Numbered from the stretch's first letter, positions 9,676-17,215 are shown. The stretch is 20,714 bases of DNA from Actinobacteria bacterium 13_1_20CM_4_69_9 (GCA_001920085.1 MNJC01000132.1:1-20714), one strand, 5' to 3'. Notes: a model not told the origin generated them from the letters alone. Made by a program: numbers and translations.

Positions 9676-11387
9676 TCCCGAGGCCGCACGTCGACTGGTT
9701 CGCGCTCGCGCCGGTCAACTCGCTCCTGCTCGCGACGGGTGTCGCGCTCCTCTGCGCCGTGCTCGTTCCGCGCTCAGGGCGCAAGGCAGTCGCGGCCGTG
9801 TTCTGCGCCCTCGGCTACGCGGCGGCGTTCGGGTTCGCGATCGCGCTGTACGTGAAGTCGGCCGACGGCCACGGCGTCGTCGCCGATGCGTTCGATCGCG
9901 ATCGCCTGACGGCGCTCGCGACGATGATCGTCGCCGGGACGGGACTGCTCGTGACAGGCCTTGCCTATGGCGAGCGTGCGCGCGAGGATCACGCCGCTGA
10001 GTACTACGCGCTGCTCGCAGCCTCCGGCGCGGGCATGACGTTCTTCGTGGGCGCGAACAACCTGATGACGCTCTTCCTTGCGCTCGAGTGGTTCTCCATC
10101 TCCCTGTACATCCTCTGCGCGATCGACCGCGACCGGCTCGGCGGGCTCGAGGCGGCGCTGAAGTACCTCATCATCGGCAGCTTCGGCTCGGCCGTGCTGC
10201 TGTTCGGCTCGGCGCTCGTCTACGGCGCCACGGGGAAGCTCGACTTCCCCGGCATCGCGGCCGCCGGCGCTCAGGACGACTCCTTGCTGGTGCTCGGGCT
10301 GGCGATGCTCATCGCCGGGCTCGCCTTCAAGGCGTCCGCCGCGCCGTTCCACATGTGGACGCCGGACGTGTACGAGGGAGCGCCCACGCCGGTGACCGCG
10401 TTCATGGCCGCCGCGACGAAGACCGCGGCCCTCGTGGTGACGTTGCGCGTCCTCGTGACGGCGTTCCCCGCGAACGCGCATCTCTGGACGGTGGCAATCG
10501 CGGCGATTGCTGTCTGCTCGCTCGCGATCGGCAACTTCGCGGCGCTCGTCCAACGCGGCGTGAAGCGCATGCTGGCGTACTCGTCGATCTCACAGGCGGG
10601 CTTCATGCTGATCGGCGTCTCGGCGAACTCGGAGCTGGGCGGCCGCGCGCTGCTGTACTACCTCATCCCTTACACGGCGATGTCCGTGGGCTCGTTCGCG
10701 GTCGTCGCCGCGCGCGAGCGGGAGCTCGGCGTGCCGGTGACGTTCGAGAACATGGCCGGGTTCGGGTGGGAGCGGCCGCTGCTCGGGATCTCGATGTGGG
10801 CGTTCCTGCTCGGTTTCGCCGGCTTTCCGCTCACCGGCGGCTTCATCGGAAAGTTCTACGTGTTCGCCGCGGCGTACGAGCACGGTTGGACGTGGCTCGT
10901 CATCGTCGGCGTGCTCGCGACGCTCGTCAGCCTCTACTACTACCTCGGGCTCGTTCGCGCGATGTTCATGAGGCGGACGGAGGACCTTCAGCTCGCGCCG
11001 ATCGGCGGCTCCGCTGCCGTTCTGACTCAGGCCGACTCGGGGACGGGTGACGCCTCCGGCGCCGGCTCGCTCGCGCGCGTGCGGAGCGGGCGGGCCGCCC
11101 ACTGGGGCAGCCACCAGTTCCAGCGGCCCATCAGGCGCACCAGCGCCGGCACGAGCAGTGCGCGGATCACCGTTGCGTCGAAGATGATCCCGGCCGCGAG
11201 CCCGATGCCGAACTGCTTGATGTCCGTGCCCGGGCTCGTCGACAGAACGAAGAACGCGAACATGAGGACGAGCGCGGCGCTCGTGACGAGCTTCCCCGTG
11301 CGTGCAAGGCCCAGCTGGATCGCGGTCTTCGTGTCGCCGGTCTCGTCGTACGCCTCGCGCATGCGCGTGAGCATGAAGACCTCGTAG
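9672..11387 (+). CDS. nuoN: NADH-quinone oxidoreductase subunit N, 3' end lost and reading into the antisense of the MMPL gene
   Basis: NuoN (ND2) is the antiporter-like subunit next to NuoK. GTG at 9672 overlaps the nuoM stop (GTGA). The TM5 glutamate E139 (LALEWFSISLYIL) and TM7 lysine K220 (LAFKASAAPFHMWTPDVYEG) are present. Recognisable NuoN sequence ends near residue 436 (SLYYYLGLVRAMFM) with a short loop after it. The last membrane helix of the family, about 35-40 further residues, is not there. No stop follows: the frame continues for about 120 residues of non-membrane sequence that is simply the reverse of the MMPL gene, to 11387. A +1 shift would stop at 11025. I infer a lost 3' end rather than a real 571-aa protein; the true end of NuoN homology is near 11015. 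Confidence 0.85.
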   Translation: MIPRPHVDWFALAPVNSLLLATGVALLCAVLVPRSGRKAVAAVFCALGYAAAFGFAIALYVKSADGHGVVADAFDRDRLTALATMIVAGTGLLVTGLAYGERAREDHAAEYYALLAASGAGMTFFVGANNLMTLFLALEWFSISLYILCAIDRDRLGGLEAALKYLIIGSFGSAVLLFGSALVYGATGKLDFPGIAAAGAQDDSLLVLGLAMLIAGLAFKASAAPFHMWTPDVYEGAPTPVTAFMAAATKTAALVVTLRVLVTAFPANAHLWTVAIAAIAVCSLAIGNFAALVQRGVKRMLAYSSISQAGFMLIGVSANSELGGRALLYYLIPYTAMSVGSFAVVAARERELGVPVTFENMAGFGWERPLLGISMWAFLLGFAGFPLTGGFIGKFYVFAAAYEHGWTWLVIVGVLATLVSLYYYLGLVRAMFMRRTEDLQLAPIGGSAAVLTQADSGTGDASGAGSLARVRSGRAAHWGSHQFQRPIRRTSAGTSSARITVASKMIPAASPMPNCLMSVPGLVDRTKNANMRTSAALVTSFPVRARPSWIAVFVSPVSSYASRMRVSMKTS

Positions 11388-13162
11388 TCCATCGAGAGCC
11401 CGTACAGGAACGCGAAGATCATCAGCGGGATCCACGGGATGATCGACTGCGTCGCCGGCACGTTCCAGATCGCCTGGGAGCCGTGGCCCTGCTGGAAGAT
11501 GAACACGATGATCCCGTACGCCGCGCCGAGCGAGACGAGGTTCAGGATCACCGCTTTGAGCGGCAGGAGCAGCGACCGGAACGCACGGGCGAGCAGCACG
11601 TACGTCAACAGGACCACGAACAGCAGGACGTAGCCGAAGTTCCCGTAGACGGCGTGCACGAAGTCGCGGTCCTCGGGCGCTACTCCGCCCAGGGTTGCTC
11701 CCGGCGGTAAGGCGTCCTTGACGCGGTCGATCGTGCCGCGCACGGCCTTGCTCGAGCCGTCGTCCGACGGGATCGCCTCGACGAGAGCGTCTCCGTCACG
11801 GGTCGAACCGGCCGGAGCCGCGGCCCCTTCGACCCCGCGCACGCTCTGCACGCGCGAGACGACCTCGTCGACCTCGGACTTGGGTGTGAGGATCACGAAC
11901 GGCTTGATCGCCCCCGGTGAGATGCCGGCGTCGGCCAGCGCCTGTCGGCCGCTGATCGCGTCTCCCTTGCCCGGGAAGTCCTTCGCCTTCGCTTCGCTCG
12001 GATTCAGCTGCAGGCCGTAGAAGAGCAGGACGGCGACGATCGCCGTGCCGACAGCCGCCACCGGCCACGGGCGGCGCACGACGAAGCTCGCCCACCGTCC
12101 CCACCAGCTCGTCTCGGGATCGCTGACGGCCACCATCCGCTTCGGCATCACGCGCAGCTTGTTGATCCGCAGCCCGAGGAACGACAGCAGCGCCGGCAGC
12201 AGCGTGATCGAGACGAGCACCGATACCGCAGGAATGAGCATGCCGCCGATCCCGATCGAGCGGATGAACGGCAGCGGCAGGATGACCATGCTCAACAAGC
12301 CGACCGCGACCGTCGTCCCCGACACGATCACGGAACGGCCTGCGTGCGTCATCGTCTCGACGAGCGCGGTCTCGAGATCCTCGCCGGCCGCCAGCTCCTC
12401 GCGGAATCGGAAGATGATCAGGAGCGCGTAGTCGATCGCGACGCCGAGGCCGACGAGCGCGATCAGGAACTGCACGACGATCGAGACGTCGGTGATGTAG
12501 GTCAGCCCCCAGACGAGCGTGAACGTGTTGAGGATCGCGGCCAACGCGATCGCCAGCGGCATGGCGATCGCCGGAACCGTCCCGAAGACGAACAGGAGGA
12601 TGACGAGCGCGCCCCCGCCGCCGATCAGCCCCTCGGTGAGCACACTCGGACCGTTGCCGCCGCCGCTCGACGCATCCTCGAGCGGGAGCAACCCCGTCAG
12701 ATGCGTCGTCACGCCGGGCGGCGCGTTTGCCGCAAGCGCGGTCCGAACGTCCTTGACGTGCACGTCCTCGGTGAAGTTGTTCTCGCCGGGCGGATAAATG
12801 TCGGCGAAAGCCGTGTGGTGGTCCTTCGAGACGTACATCTCGTTCTGCGTGTTCAGGTAGGAGCTGACACGCGAGCCCGGATTGACGCGGGCAGCGCCGT
12901 CGATGGACGGCTCGAGGTTCACTTTTCTGATGTCGCCGTTCGAATGGAAGACGGCGACGAACGGCGGCCGCTCGCCGGTGCCGAACTTCTTCAGCACCTT
13001 CTGGTTCGTCTCGTAGGCGGAGTAACCCGGGATCGAGAACGACTCGAACCACCGATTCGAGACCTTGGCGGCCGAATAGGCGCCGAAGAGCGTCAGGACG
13101 ACCCAGAGGCTGACCACGATCGCGCGCCTTCGGTGAACGACGTGTGCGAGACGAGCTAGCAC
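11027..13162 (-). CDS. MMPL/RND-family membrane transporter
   Basis: A 711-aa polytopic exporter of the MMPL (RND superfamily) type, proton-driven in characterised relatives and often exporting lipids or drugs; the substrate here is unknown. The first helix is at about residues 13-35, followed by a soluble domain, then a helix bundle including GVAIDYALLIIFRFREELAAG. The second half repeats this layout: soluble part, then GLSMDYEVFMLTRMREAYDE, LVTSAALVLMFAFFVLS and the final bundle. The two halves and the length match complete YdfJ-like MMPL proteins. The start is GTG at 13162 (LARLAHVVHRRRAIVV). The cytoplasmic tail is rich in Ala, Pro and Glu. It is convergent with nuoN. A palindrome lies 38-79 bases upstream of the start. 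Confidence 0.93.
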   Translation of the reverse strand: MLARLAHVVHRRRAIVVSLWVVLTLFGAYSAAKVSNRWFESFSIPGYSAYETNQKVLKKFGTGERPPFVAVFHSNGDIRKVNLEPSIDGAARVNPGSRVSSYLNTQNEMYVSKDHHTAFADIYPPGENNFTEDVHVKDVRTALAANAPPGVTTHLTGLLPLEDASSGGGNGPSVLTEGLIGGGGALVILLFVFGTVPAIAMPLAIALAAILNTFTLVWGLTYITDVSIVVQFLIALVGLGVAIDYALLIIFRFREELAAGEDLETALVETMTHAGRSVIVSGTTVAVGLLSMVILPLPFIRSIGIGGMLIPAVSVLVSITLLPALLSFLGLRINKLRVMPKRMVAVSDPETSWWGRWASFVVRRPWPVAAVGTAIVAVLLFYGLQLNPSEAKAKDFPGKGDAISGRQALADAGISPGAIKPFVILTPKSEVDEVVSRVQSVRGVEGAAAPAGSTRDGDALVEAIPSDDGSSKAVRGTIDRVKDALPPGATLGGVAPEDRDFVHAVYGNFGYVLLFVVLLTYVLLARAFRSLLLPLKAVILNLVSLGAAYGIIVFIFQQGHGSQAIWNVPATQSIIPWIPLMIFAFLYGLSMDYEVFMLTRMREAYDETGDTKTAIQLGLARTGKLVTSAALVLMFAFFVLSTSPGTDIKQFGIGLAAGIIFDATVIRALLVPALVRLMGRWNWWLPQWAARPLRTRASEPAPEASPVPESA

Positions 13163-13200
13163 GCTTGAGGTTCTACCGGTCCGAGCAGGGCGGACGGCAG

Positions 13201-13241
13201 GCGTCTCGCGGTGCGGTTAACCGCACTACGCCGCGAGACGC
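13201..13241. promoter_or_regulatory. Nested palindrome upstream of the MMPL gene (operator-like or hairpin)
   Basis: The outer arms GCGTCTCGCGG (13201-13211) and CCGCGAGACGC (13231-13241) are exact reverse complements. Inside them lies a second perfect palindrome, TGCGGTTAACCGCA (13212-13225). The inner site is about 50-63 bases before the GTG start of the MMPL gene, where a TetR-type repressor operator would be expected. The stop codon of the small broken membrane gene (13226-13228) also falls here, so a transcript hairpin ending that gene is the alternative. There is no T-run after the hairpin in the - direction, which weakens a Rho-independent terminator. The function is inferred. Confidence 0.6.
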
Positions 13242-13458
13242 TCGGGCTCGACCTCTTCAGCGGGGACGACGGCCCGTTTCGGCGCCGCGAACAGCGCGCC
13301 GAGCAGAGCACCTATGTAGAGGAGGAGACACGCGACGACGGCCGTGATCGCGAGACGCGGCACGCCGCCGACCATCCCAGCGCCACTCCGTGGGCGCCGG
13401 AGACGTCCGCAAAGAGGGCGATCAGCGCGAGCAGGGCGGGGAGCGCTCGGCGGGCCAT
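13226..13458 (-). pseudogene. Small membrane protein gene, probably broken (two frames)
   Basis: Two short hydrophobic reading frames follow each other on the minus strand. The first starts at ATG 13458 (MARRALPALLALIALFADVSGAHGVALG) and loses membrane character near 13380. The second, one frame over, carries VPRLAITAVVACLLLYIGAL and ends with TAG at 13226 after an acidic tail (PAEEVEPERLAA). Together they look like the two ends of one membrane protein with a middle block missing. I do not recognise the family. An alternative reading is a genuine 49-aa single-helix protein starting at ATG 13375 (MVGGVPRLAITAVV), with GGAG about 10 bases upstream. Outside this gene and the palindrome, the 13163-13531 gap shows nothing I can name. 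Confidence 0.45.
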
Positions 13459-13520
13459 CCCGCCCAAGCTTCGCGCCGCCCTCGGACGTTCCTTTAGCCT
13501 CCTTCCGCCCAGTACGAACG

Positions 13521-13531
13521 AAAGGAGATCC
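13521..13531 (+). promoter_or_regulatory. Shine-Dalgarno site of the UPF0173 gene
   Basis: AAAGGAGATCC lies directly before the ATG at 13532, with AAGGAG ending four bases from the start codon. It is the clearest ribosome-binding site in the window and fixes this start against a longer open frame beginning at 13211. It marks the beginning of the four-gene + strand run. No convincing -35/-10 pair was found in 13459-13520. Confidence 0.85.
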
Positions 13532-14227
13532 ATGGCTGACGCGACCCTGACCTGGCTCGGACACGCCTCCTTCCGGCTCGACACCCCAGGCGGCAAGCGT
13601 GTCTACGTCGATCCGTGGCTCGACAACCCGAAGTGCCCGGACGCGGAGAAGGATCCCGAGCGCTGCGACGTGATCGCGGTCACGCACGGCCACGGCGACC
13701 ACGTCGGCTCGGTCGTCGACCTGAGCAAGAAGTTCGGCCCGCTGCCGATCGTGGCGATGGTCGAGCTGAAGGGCTGGCTGAAGAACAAGGGCGCGGAGAC
13801 CGACGACATCCCCGGACCGAACAAGGGCGGCACGGTCGCGGCGGAGGGGATCAAGTTCACCCTCGTGAACGCGTTCCACTCGAGCGCGTCCGACGACGGC
13901 GACTACCTCGGGGAGGCGGCCGGGATCGTGGTGGAGCTCGAGGACGGCAAGAAGCTCTACTTCGCCGGCGACACGTGCGTGTTCGGCGACATGCAGCTGA
14001 TCGGGCGCATCTACTCGCCGGACGTCGCCGTCCTGCCGATCGGCGGACACTTCACGATGGATCCGCGCGAGGCGGGCGTCGCCTGCGAGCTGCTCGGCGT
14101 CAAGCGCGTCGTCCCCTGTCACTGGGGGACGTTTCCGCTGCTCGCCGGCACGCCGGACGAGCTGAAGCAGCACACGTCAGGCGTCGAGGTCGACGCCGTC
14201 GACCCCGGCGGCTCGGTCACGCTGTGA
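13532..14227 (+). CDS. UPF0173-type metal-dependent hydrolase (metallo-beta-lactamase fold)
   Basis: A 231-aa soluble protein with a metallo-beta-lactamase fold of the UPF0173/YtkL-like group, binding two metal ions. The core motif THGHGDHVG is at residues 51-59 (H52, H54, D56, H57), with further candidate ligands H116, D147 (FAGDT), H173 (GGHFTMDP) and H197 (CHWGTFPLL). Its length matches the family. The substrate of this family is not established, so no reaction is given. The start is fixed by a strong Shine-Dalgarno site. The stop overlaps the next GTG by four bases (GTGA), making it the first gene of a coupled run with a 92-aa unknown, DUF1028 and cupin-TPR. Confidence 0.94.
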   Translation: MADATLTWLGHASFRLDTPGGKRVYVDPWLDNPKCPDAEKDPERCDVIAVTHGHGDHVGSVVDLSKKFGPLPIVAMVELKGWLKNKGAETDDIPGPNKGGTVAAEGIKFTLVNAFHSSASDDGDYLGEAAGIVVELEDGKKLYFAGDTCVFGDMQLIGRIYSPDVAVLPIGGHFTMDPREAGVACELLGVKRVVPCHWGTFPLLAGTPDELKQHTSGVEVDAVDPGGSVTL

Positions 14228-14502
14228 GGGAACGCTGGTTCGGCGCGACGGGGCGGCGGGTGCCGGAGATCGCGGTCGAGGGCGAGCTCGAGCTCGACGA
14301 CGCGCTCGTGCTCGAGGAGGCCACCGACACCGAGCGCCTCCACGAGGCGCACGAGGCGGGGCGACCGATCGTGGTGCGTGCGCGCAGTGCCGAGCAGATC
14401 AAGGCGGCGCTCTCCCATCCGGAGGTCGCAACGGCGCTGATCCCGCCCGATCGCCGCGACCTGCTCGACGTCGACCTCCGTGAGCTGACGTATGGCCCGT
14501 GA
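14224..14502 (+). CDS. Hypothetical 92-aa acidic protein
   Basis: I do not recognise this family. The 92-aa product is soluble and acidic, without signal peptide, cysteines or membrane helix. It starts MRERWFGATGRRVPEIAVEG, continues with an acidic stretch (ELELDDALVLEEATDTERLHEA) and ends DRRDLLDVDLRELTYGP. GTG at 14224 and the next gene's GTG at 14499 both lie in GTGA overlaps, and the codon use (G/C at third positions) matches its neighbours. Both points support it being translated. Its place between UPF0173 and DUF1028 suggests it belongs to the same expression unit. Confidence 0.75.
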   Translation: MRERWFGATGRRVPEIAVEGELELDDALVLEEATDTERLHEAHEAGRPIVVRARSAEQIKAALSHPEVATALIPPDRRDLLDVDLRELTYGP

Positions 14503-15215
14503 GCAGATTGTGGTCGTACGCGAACCCGCGTTACGGGCCCGACGGGCTGGCCCTGCTACGCGAGGGACGCGCGGCCGAGGAGGTGATCGAGGCTCTCACG
14601 TCGGCCGATGAGGGGCGCGACGAGCGGCAGGTCGGCATCGTCGACGGCGCCGGTCGCGCGGCGACGTTCACGGGCAAGGCGTGCCACGAGTGGGCGGGCG
14701 GCCGCACCGGTGACTGCTACGCGGCCCAGGGGAACATCCTGGTCTCCGAAGCCACCGTCGACGCGCTGGCCGCCACGTTCGAGGCGAACGCCCATCTCGA
14801 GCTCGGCCAACGGCTGATCGAGTGCCTGGCCGCCGCGCAGGCCGCGGGCGGCGACCGCCGTGGGCAGCAATCGGCGTCGCTGCTCGTCGTCGAGAAGGAC
14901 GCCGGCTACGCGAAGCTCTCCGACACCGTCATCGACCTGCGTGTCGACGACCACGAGCGGCCGATCGCGGAGCTGCGACGCCTGTTCTCCCTGCACCAGG
15001 AACTGTTCGGGGCGACGCCCCAGGAGGACTGGGTCGACGTCGACGACATGCTCGCGGACGAGCTGCGCGAGCGGCTCGCAGCCCTTGGCCACAACGGAGA
15101 CCTGCAGCGGGCGTTCGACGACTGGGCGGGGGCCGCAAACCTCGAGGAGCGCGTCGACGGTGTGACGCGGATCGATCCGATCGTCCTCGAGGCATTGCGG
15201 AAAGCGAGCTCGTGA
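14499..15215 (+). CDS. DUF1028 protein, lacking the family N-terminus
   Basis: The 238-aa product matches DUF1028 (an Ntn-hydrolase-like fold) through YANPRYGPDGLALLREG, DERQVGIVDGAGRAATFTG, CHEWAGGRTGDCYAAQGNIL, AGGDRRGQQSASLLVV and DLRVDDHERPIAELRRLF, followed by the helical C-terminal part. Family members normally begin about 40 residues earlier with a strand of the FSIVARDPETGELGVAV type. Here the first codons run directly into the SYANP motif. No upstream frame encodes the missing strand: the same frame hits a stop just before 14490. In Ntn hydrolases the N-terminal strand bears the nucleophile, so this copy is probably inactive or its 5' end has been lost. GTG at 14499 overlaps the previous stop, and the end overlaps the cupin gene. 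Confidence 0.85.
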   Translation: MSRLWSYANPRYGPDGLALLREGRAAEEVIEALTSADEGRDERQVGIVDGAGRAATFTGKACHEWAGGRTGDCYAAQGNILVSEATVDALAATFEANAHLELGQRLIECLAAAQAAGGDRRGQQSASLLVVEKDAGYAKLSDTVIDLRVDDHERPIAELRRLFSLHQELFGATPQEDWVDVDDMLADELRERLAALGHNGDLQRAFDDWAGAANLEERVDGVTRIDPIVLEALRKASS

Positions 15216-15865
15216 GGGTCGCACGGATCCAGGAGATCGAGCCGATTCCGGTCGTCGGCGGTGAGCTGCAGTGGCGCCCGGTGCGGCGAACGCTCGGGAT
15301 CGAGGCGTTCGGCATCAACGCCTACACGGCCGGCGCCGGCGAGCTCGTCGTCGAGGAGCACGACGAGACGGGAGCGGGAGCGGGCCACCACGAGGAGCTG
15401 TACGTCGTCGTCACCGGCCACGCGACGTTCACCGTCGACGGCGAGGAGATCGACGCGCCCGTCGGGACGTGCGTCTTCCTCGATGACGCGAAGGAGCGCC
15501 GCGGTGCGCGTGCGGTCGAGGACGGCACGACCGTGCTCGCGATCGGCGGCGAACGCGGCGCCGCGTTCAAGGTCTCACCCTGGGAGTTCGCATTCGCCGG
15601 CGTGCCGGCCCAGGAGGCGAAGCGCTACGACGAGGCGGTTGCGCTCCTGCGCGAGGGCCTCGAACTGCACCCCGGCAACGCGAGCCTGCTCTACAACCTC
15701 GCCTGCGCGGAGGCCCTGTCGGGCGACCACGACACGGCCCTCGAGCACCTCGCCGAGGCTGCTACGAACCCGCGCTTCCGCAACTTCGCGGAAGAGGATC
15801 CCGACTTCGACTCGCTGCGGGACGATCCGCGGTTCATCGCGGCGCTCGGACCCCCTCGAGCGTGA
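15212..15865 (+). CDS. Cupin and tetratricopeptide-repeat protein
   Basis: A 217-aa soluble protein with two parts. Residues about 20-125 form a cupin barrel; the metal-binding first motif is visible as GHHEELYVVVTGHATFTVDG (from about residue 58), and the second motif (PVGTCVFLDDAKERRGARA) is weaker, with no obvious histidine. Residues about 135-190 form a TPR-like helical pair (YDEAVALLREGLELHPGNAS, LLYNLACAEALSGDHDTALE), usually a protein-binding surface. The substrate is unknown. GTG at 15212 overlaps DUF1028 (GTGA). The 3' end overlaps the convergent deacetylase gene by 32 bases, so the two mRNAs would be complementary there. Confidence 0.88.
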   Translation: MRVARIQEIEPIPVVGGELQWRPVRRTLGIEAFGINAYTAGAGELVVEEHDETGAGAGHHEELYVVVTGHATFTVDGEEIDAPVGTCVFLDDAKERRGARAVEDGTTVLAIGGERGAAFKVSPWEFAFAGVPAQEAKRYDEAVALLREGLELHPGNASLLYNLACAEALSGDHDTALEHLAEAATNPRFRNFAEEDPDFDSLRDDPRFIAALGPPRA

Positions 15866-16484
15866 CGAACCGGTAGCCGCGCGCGCGCACCAGCCGGATC
15901 ACCGCCGGGAGCGCGTGCGAGTCGATCGTGCTGTGGTCGCGGGACGAGCCGAGATGCATCAAGACGATCTCGCCGGGAACGAGGTTCTGCAGGACGCGGT
16001 GCACGGCGCCGCCGACGCTCTGCTGGGCGAGGCCCATCCACCCCAACGTGTCGGCCGTCCACCGCACCGACGCGTAGCCGAGGTCGTTCACCATCCGCAG
16101 CGTCCGCGTGTTGCGCGACCCGTACGGAAAGCGGAAGTACGGATGCGTGTCGCGCCCGGTGGCCCGCTGAATCAGCACGGCCGCACGCGTCACCTCCCGC
16201 GCGGCGGCGGCCGGCGAGAGCCGCAGCATGTCGAGATGGTCGACGGTGTGATTGCCGACGGGGTAGCGCCGCCCGATCGCGCGCGCGAGCCGCGGATAGG
16301 TCTGCACGAAGTGGCCCGTCAGGAAGAACGTCGCCGGAACGTTCGCGCGGCGGAGAGCGGTCAGCACGCCCCTGGCGCCGTCGCCGTTCCCGCCGCCGTC
16401 GAAGGTGAGGGCGACGACGTGCTGGCGCGTCTGCAGGCGCACGAGCTCTCCCGCGACGATCGCGGGCGGAAGCGCGAAGATCAC
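15834..16484 (-). CDS. Polysaccharide deacetylase (NodB domain, carbohydrate esterase 4)
   Basis: A 216-aa CE4/NodB-homology protein; family members remove acetyl groups from chitin- or peptidoglycan-like sugars with a metal ion. The motifs are present in order: motif 1 as LTFDGG (D29), motif 2 HTVDH (H79, H83), motif 3 RFPYG (R118-Y121), motif 4 DTLGW (D145-W149) and motif 5 LMHLG (H177). Motif 1 is TFDGG, not the classical TFDDG, so the usual metal-binding Asp is Gly; D35 in the following GGNGDG may stand in for it. No signal peptide is seen at the GTG start (16484), which overlaps the LDH2 stop (GTGA). This leaves open whether it is exported or is missing its 5' end. Confidence 0.92.
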   Translation of the reverse strand: MIFALPPAIVAGELVRLQTRQHVVALTFDGGGNGDGARGVLTALRRANVPATFFLTGHFVQTYPRLARAIGRRYPVGNHTVDHLDMLRLSPAAAAREVTRAAVLIQRATGRDTHPYFRFPYGSRNTRTLRMVNDLGYASVRWTADTLGWMGLAQQSVGGAVHRVLQNLVPGEIVLMHLGSSRDHSTIDSHALPAVIRLVRARGYRFVTLEGVRAPR

Positions 16485-17215
16485 GCGTCGCCCGGCAGGC
16501 GCATGCCGGGTACGAGCGCGCGCAGAGCGGGCACGGGATCTCCCTCGGCGCGCGCGACGACGAGCACCGCGCCGTAGCCGTCGACGACGAGGGCGTCCAC
16601 GAGCAGCTGCAACGCGATTGCGAGCGCGAACGCCTTGTGGGCGTGCTCACCCCCGAACGGCACGAGCTCGTCTTCCGAGGCCTTCCCGGCGAGAACGTCG
16701 CCGTAGGTGACGCGGCCCATCGAGACGTCGCTGACCAGCGGCCTGCCGTCCGAGCTCGGGATCGCGATCGCGAGCGGGCTCGTGCTGGCGAGCATCGGGC
16801 CGCCTTCCGGATGACCGAGGCGCGGCGGCGAGGTCGACGTCAGCACGGCGACGAGACCACCGTCGGCCAGCCGACGGACATAGTGACCGAGCATGCCGGT
16901 GGGAAAGCACTCGTGCGCCACGACCACGCGTGCGTGCGGCGGCGGATCCGAGACCTGGGCGTCGCAGATCGCGGCGAGCGTGAGATAGCCGAGCGCGCCG
17001 CGGCCTTCCCAGCGCTGAAAGCCGGGCTCGCTGAGGACGCACTCGGGCTCGGCTCGGGGATCGAAGCCGTCCAGCGTCTCGAGCCAGTCGATCCGGGTCA
17101 GGCCGTGTCCCCTCTTCCCGCGCCGTTCGGCGTCGAGGAAGTGGTCTGCGAGCGTGCGGACGTCCTTCTCGCCGAAGCCGAGCGCGCTCAGCCGGGCGTG
17201 CGGATCGTCCGTCAG
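16481..17215 (-). CDS. Short LDH2-type (malate/lactate dehydrogenase family) oxidoreductase, probable CTG start
   Basis: The 244-aa product resembles the LDH2/MDG2 family of NAD(P)-dependent oxidoreductases, through RRGKRGHGLTRIDWLETL, the GGLVAVLTSTSPPRLGHPEG segment, LASTSPLAIAIPSSDGRPLV and VSMGRVTYGDVLAG. It is about 90 residues shorter than typical members (330-360 aa), so it is a compact or reduced form and its substrate is unknown. No ATG, GTG or TTG lies before the conserved N-terminus. CTG at 17215 sits in a CTGA overlap with the expected mrp stop (17214-17212), just where neighbours use GTGA or ATGA, giving (M)TDDPHARLSALGFG. The frame is also continuous with the disrupted mrp upstream. 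Confidence 0.8.
   Translation of the reverse strand: MTDDPHARLSALGFGEKDVRTLADHFLDAERRGKRGHGLTRIDWLETLDGFDPRAEPECVLSEPGFQRWEGRGALGYLTLAAICDAQVSDPPPHARVVVAHECFPTGMLGHYVRRLADGGLVAVLTSTSPPRLGHPEGGPMLASTSPLAIAIPSSDGRPLVSDVSMGRVTYGDVLAGKASEDELVPFGGEHAHKAFALAIALQLLVDALVVDGYGAVLVVARAEGDPVPALRALVPGMRLPGDA

Noticed and set aside
10231..10251. Inverted repeat CGGGGAAG / CTTCCCCG in nuoN
   Set aside because: It has 8-bp arms in a conserved coding stretch (ATGKLDFPG), adds no extra residues, and is expected by chance in GC-rich DNA.
9672..11387. A genuine 571-aa NuoN with a new C-terminal domain
   Set aside because: The extra residues are exactly antisense to conserved MMPL sequence, carry no membrane helix, and have no independent sign of selection.
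11439..13159. Open frames on the + strand inside the MMPL gene
   Set aside because: No motif is seen; the MMPL protein on the minus strand is complete and conserved over the whole stretch.
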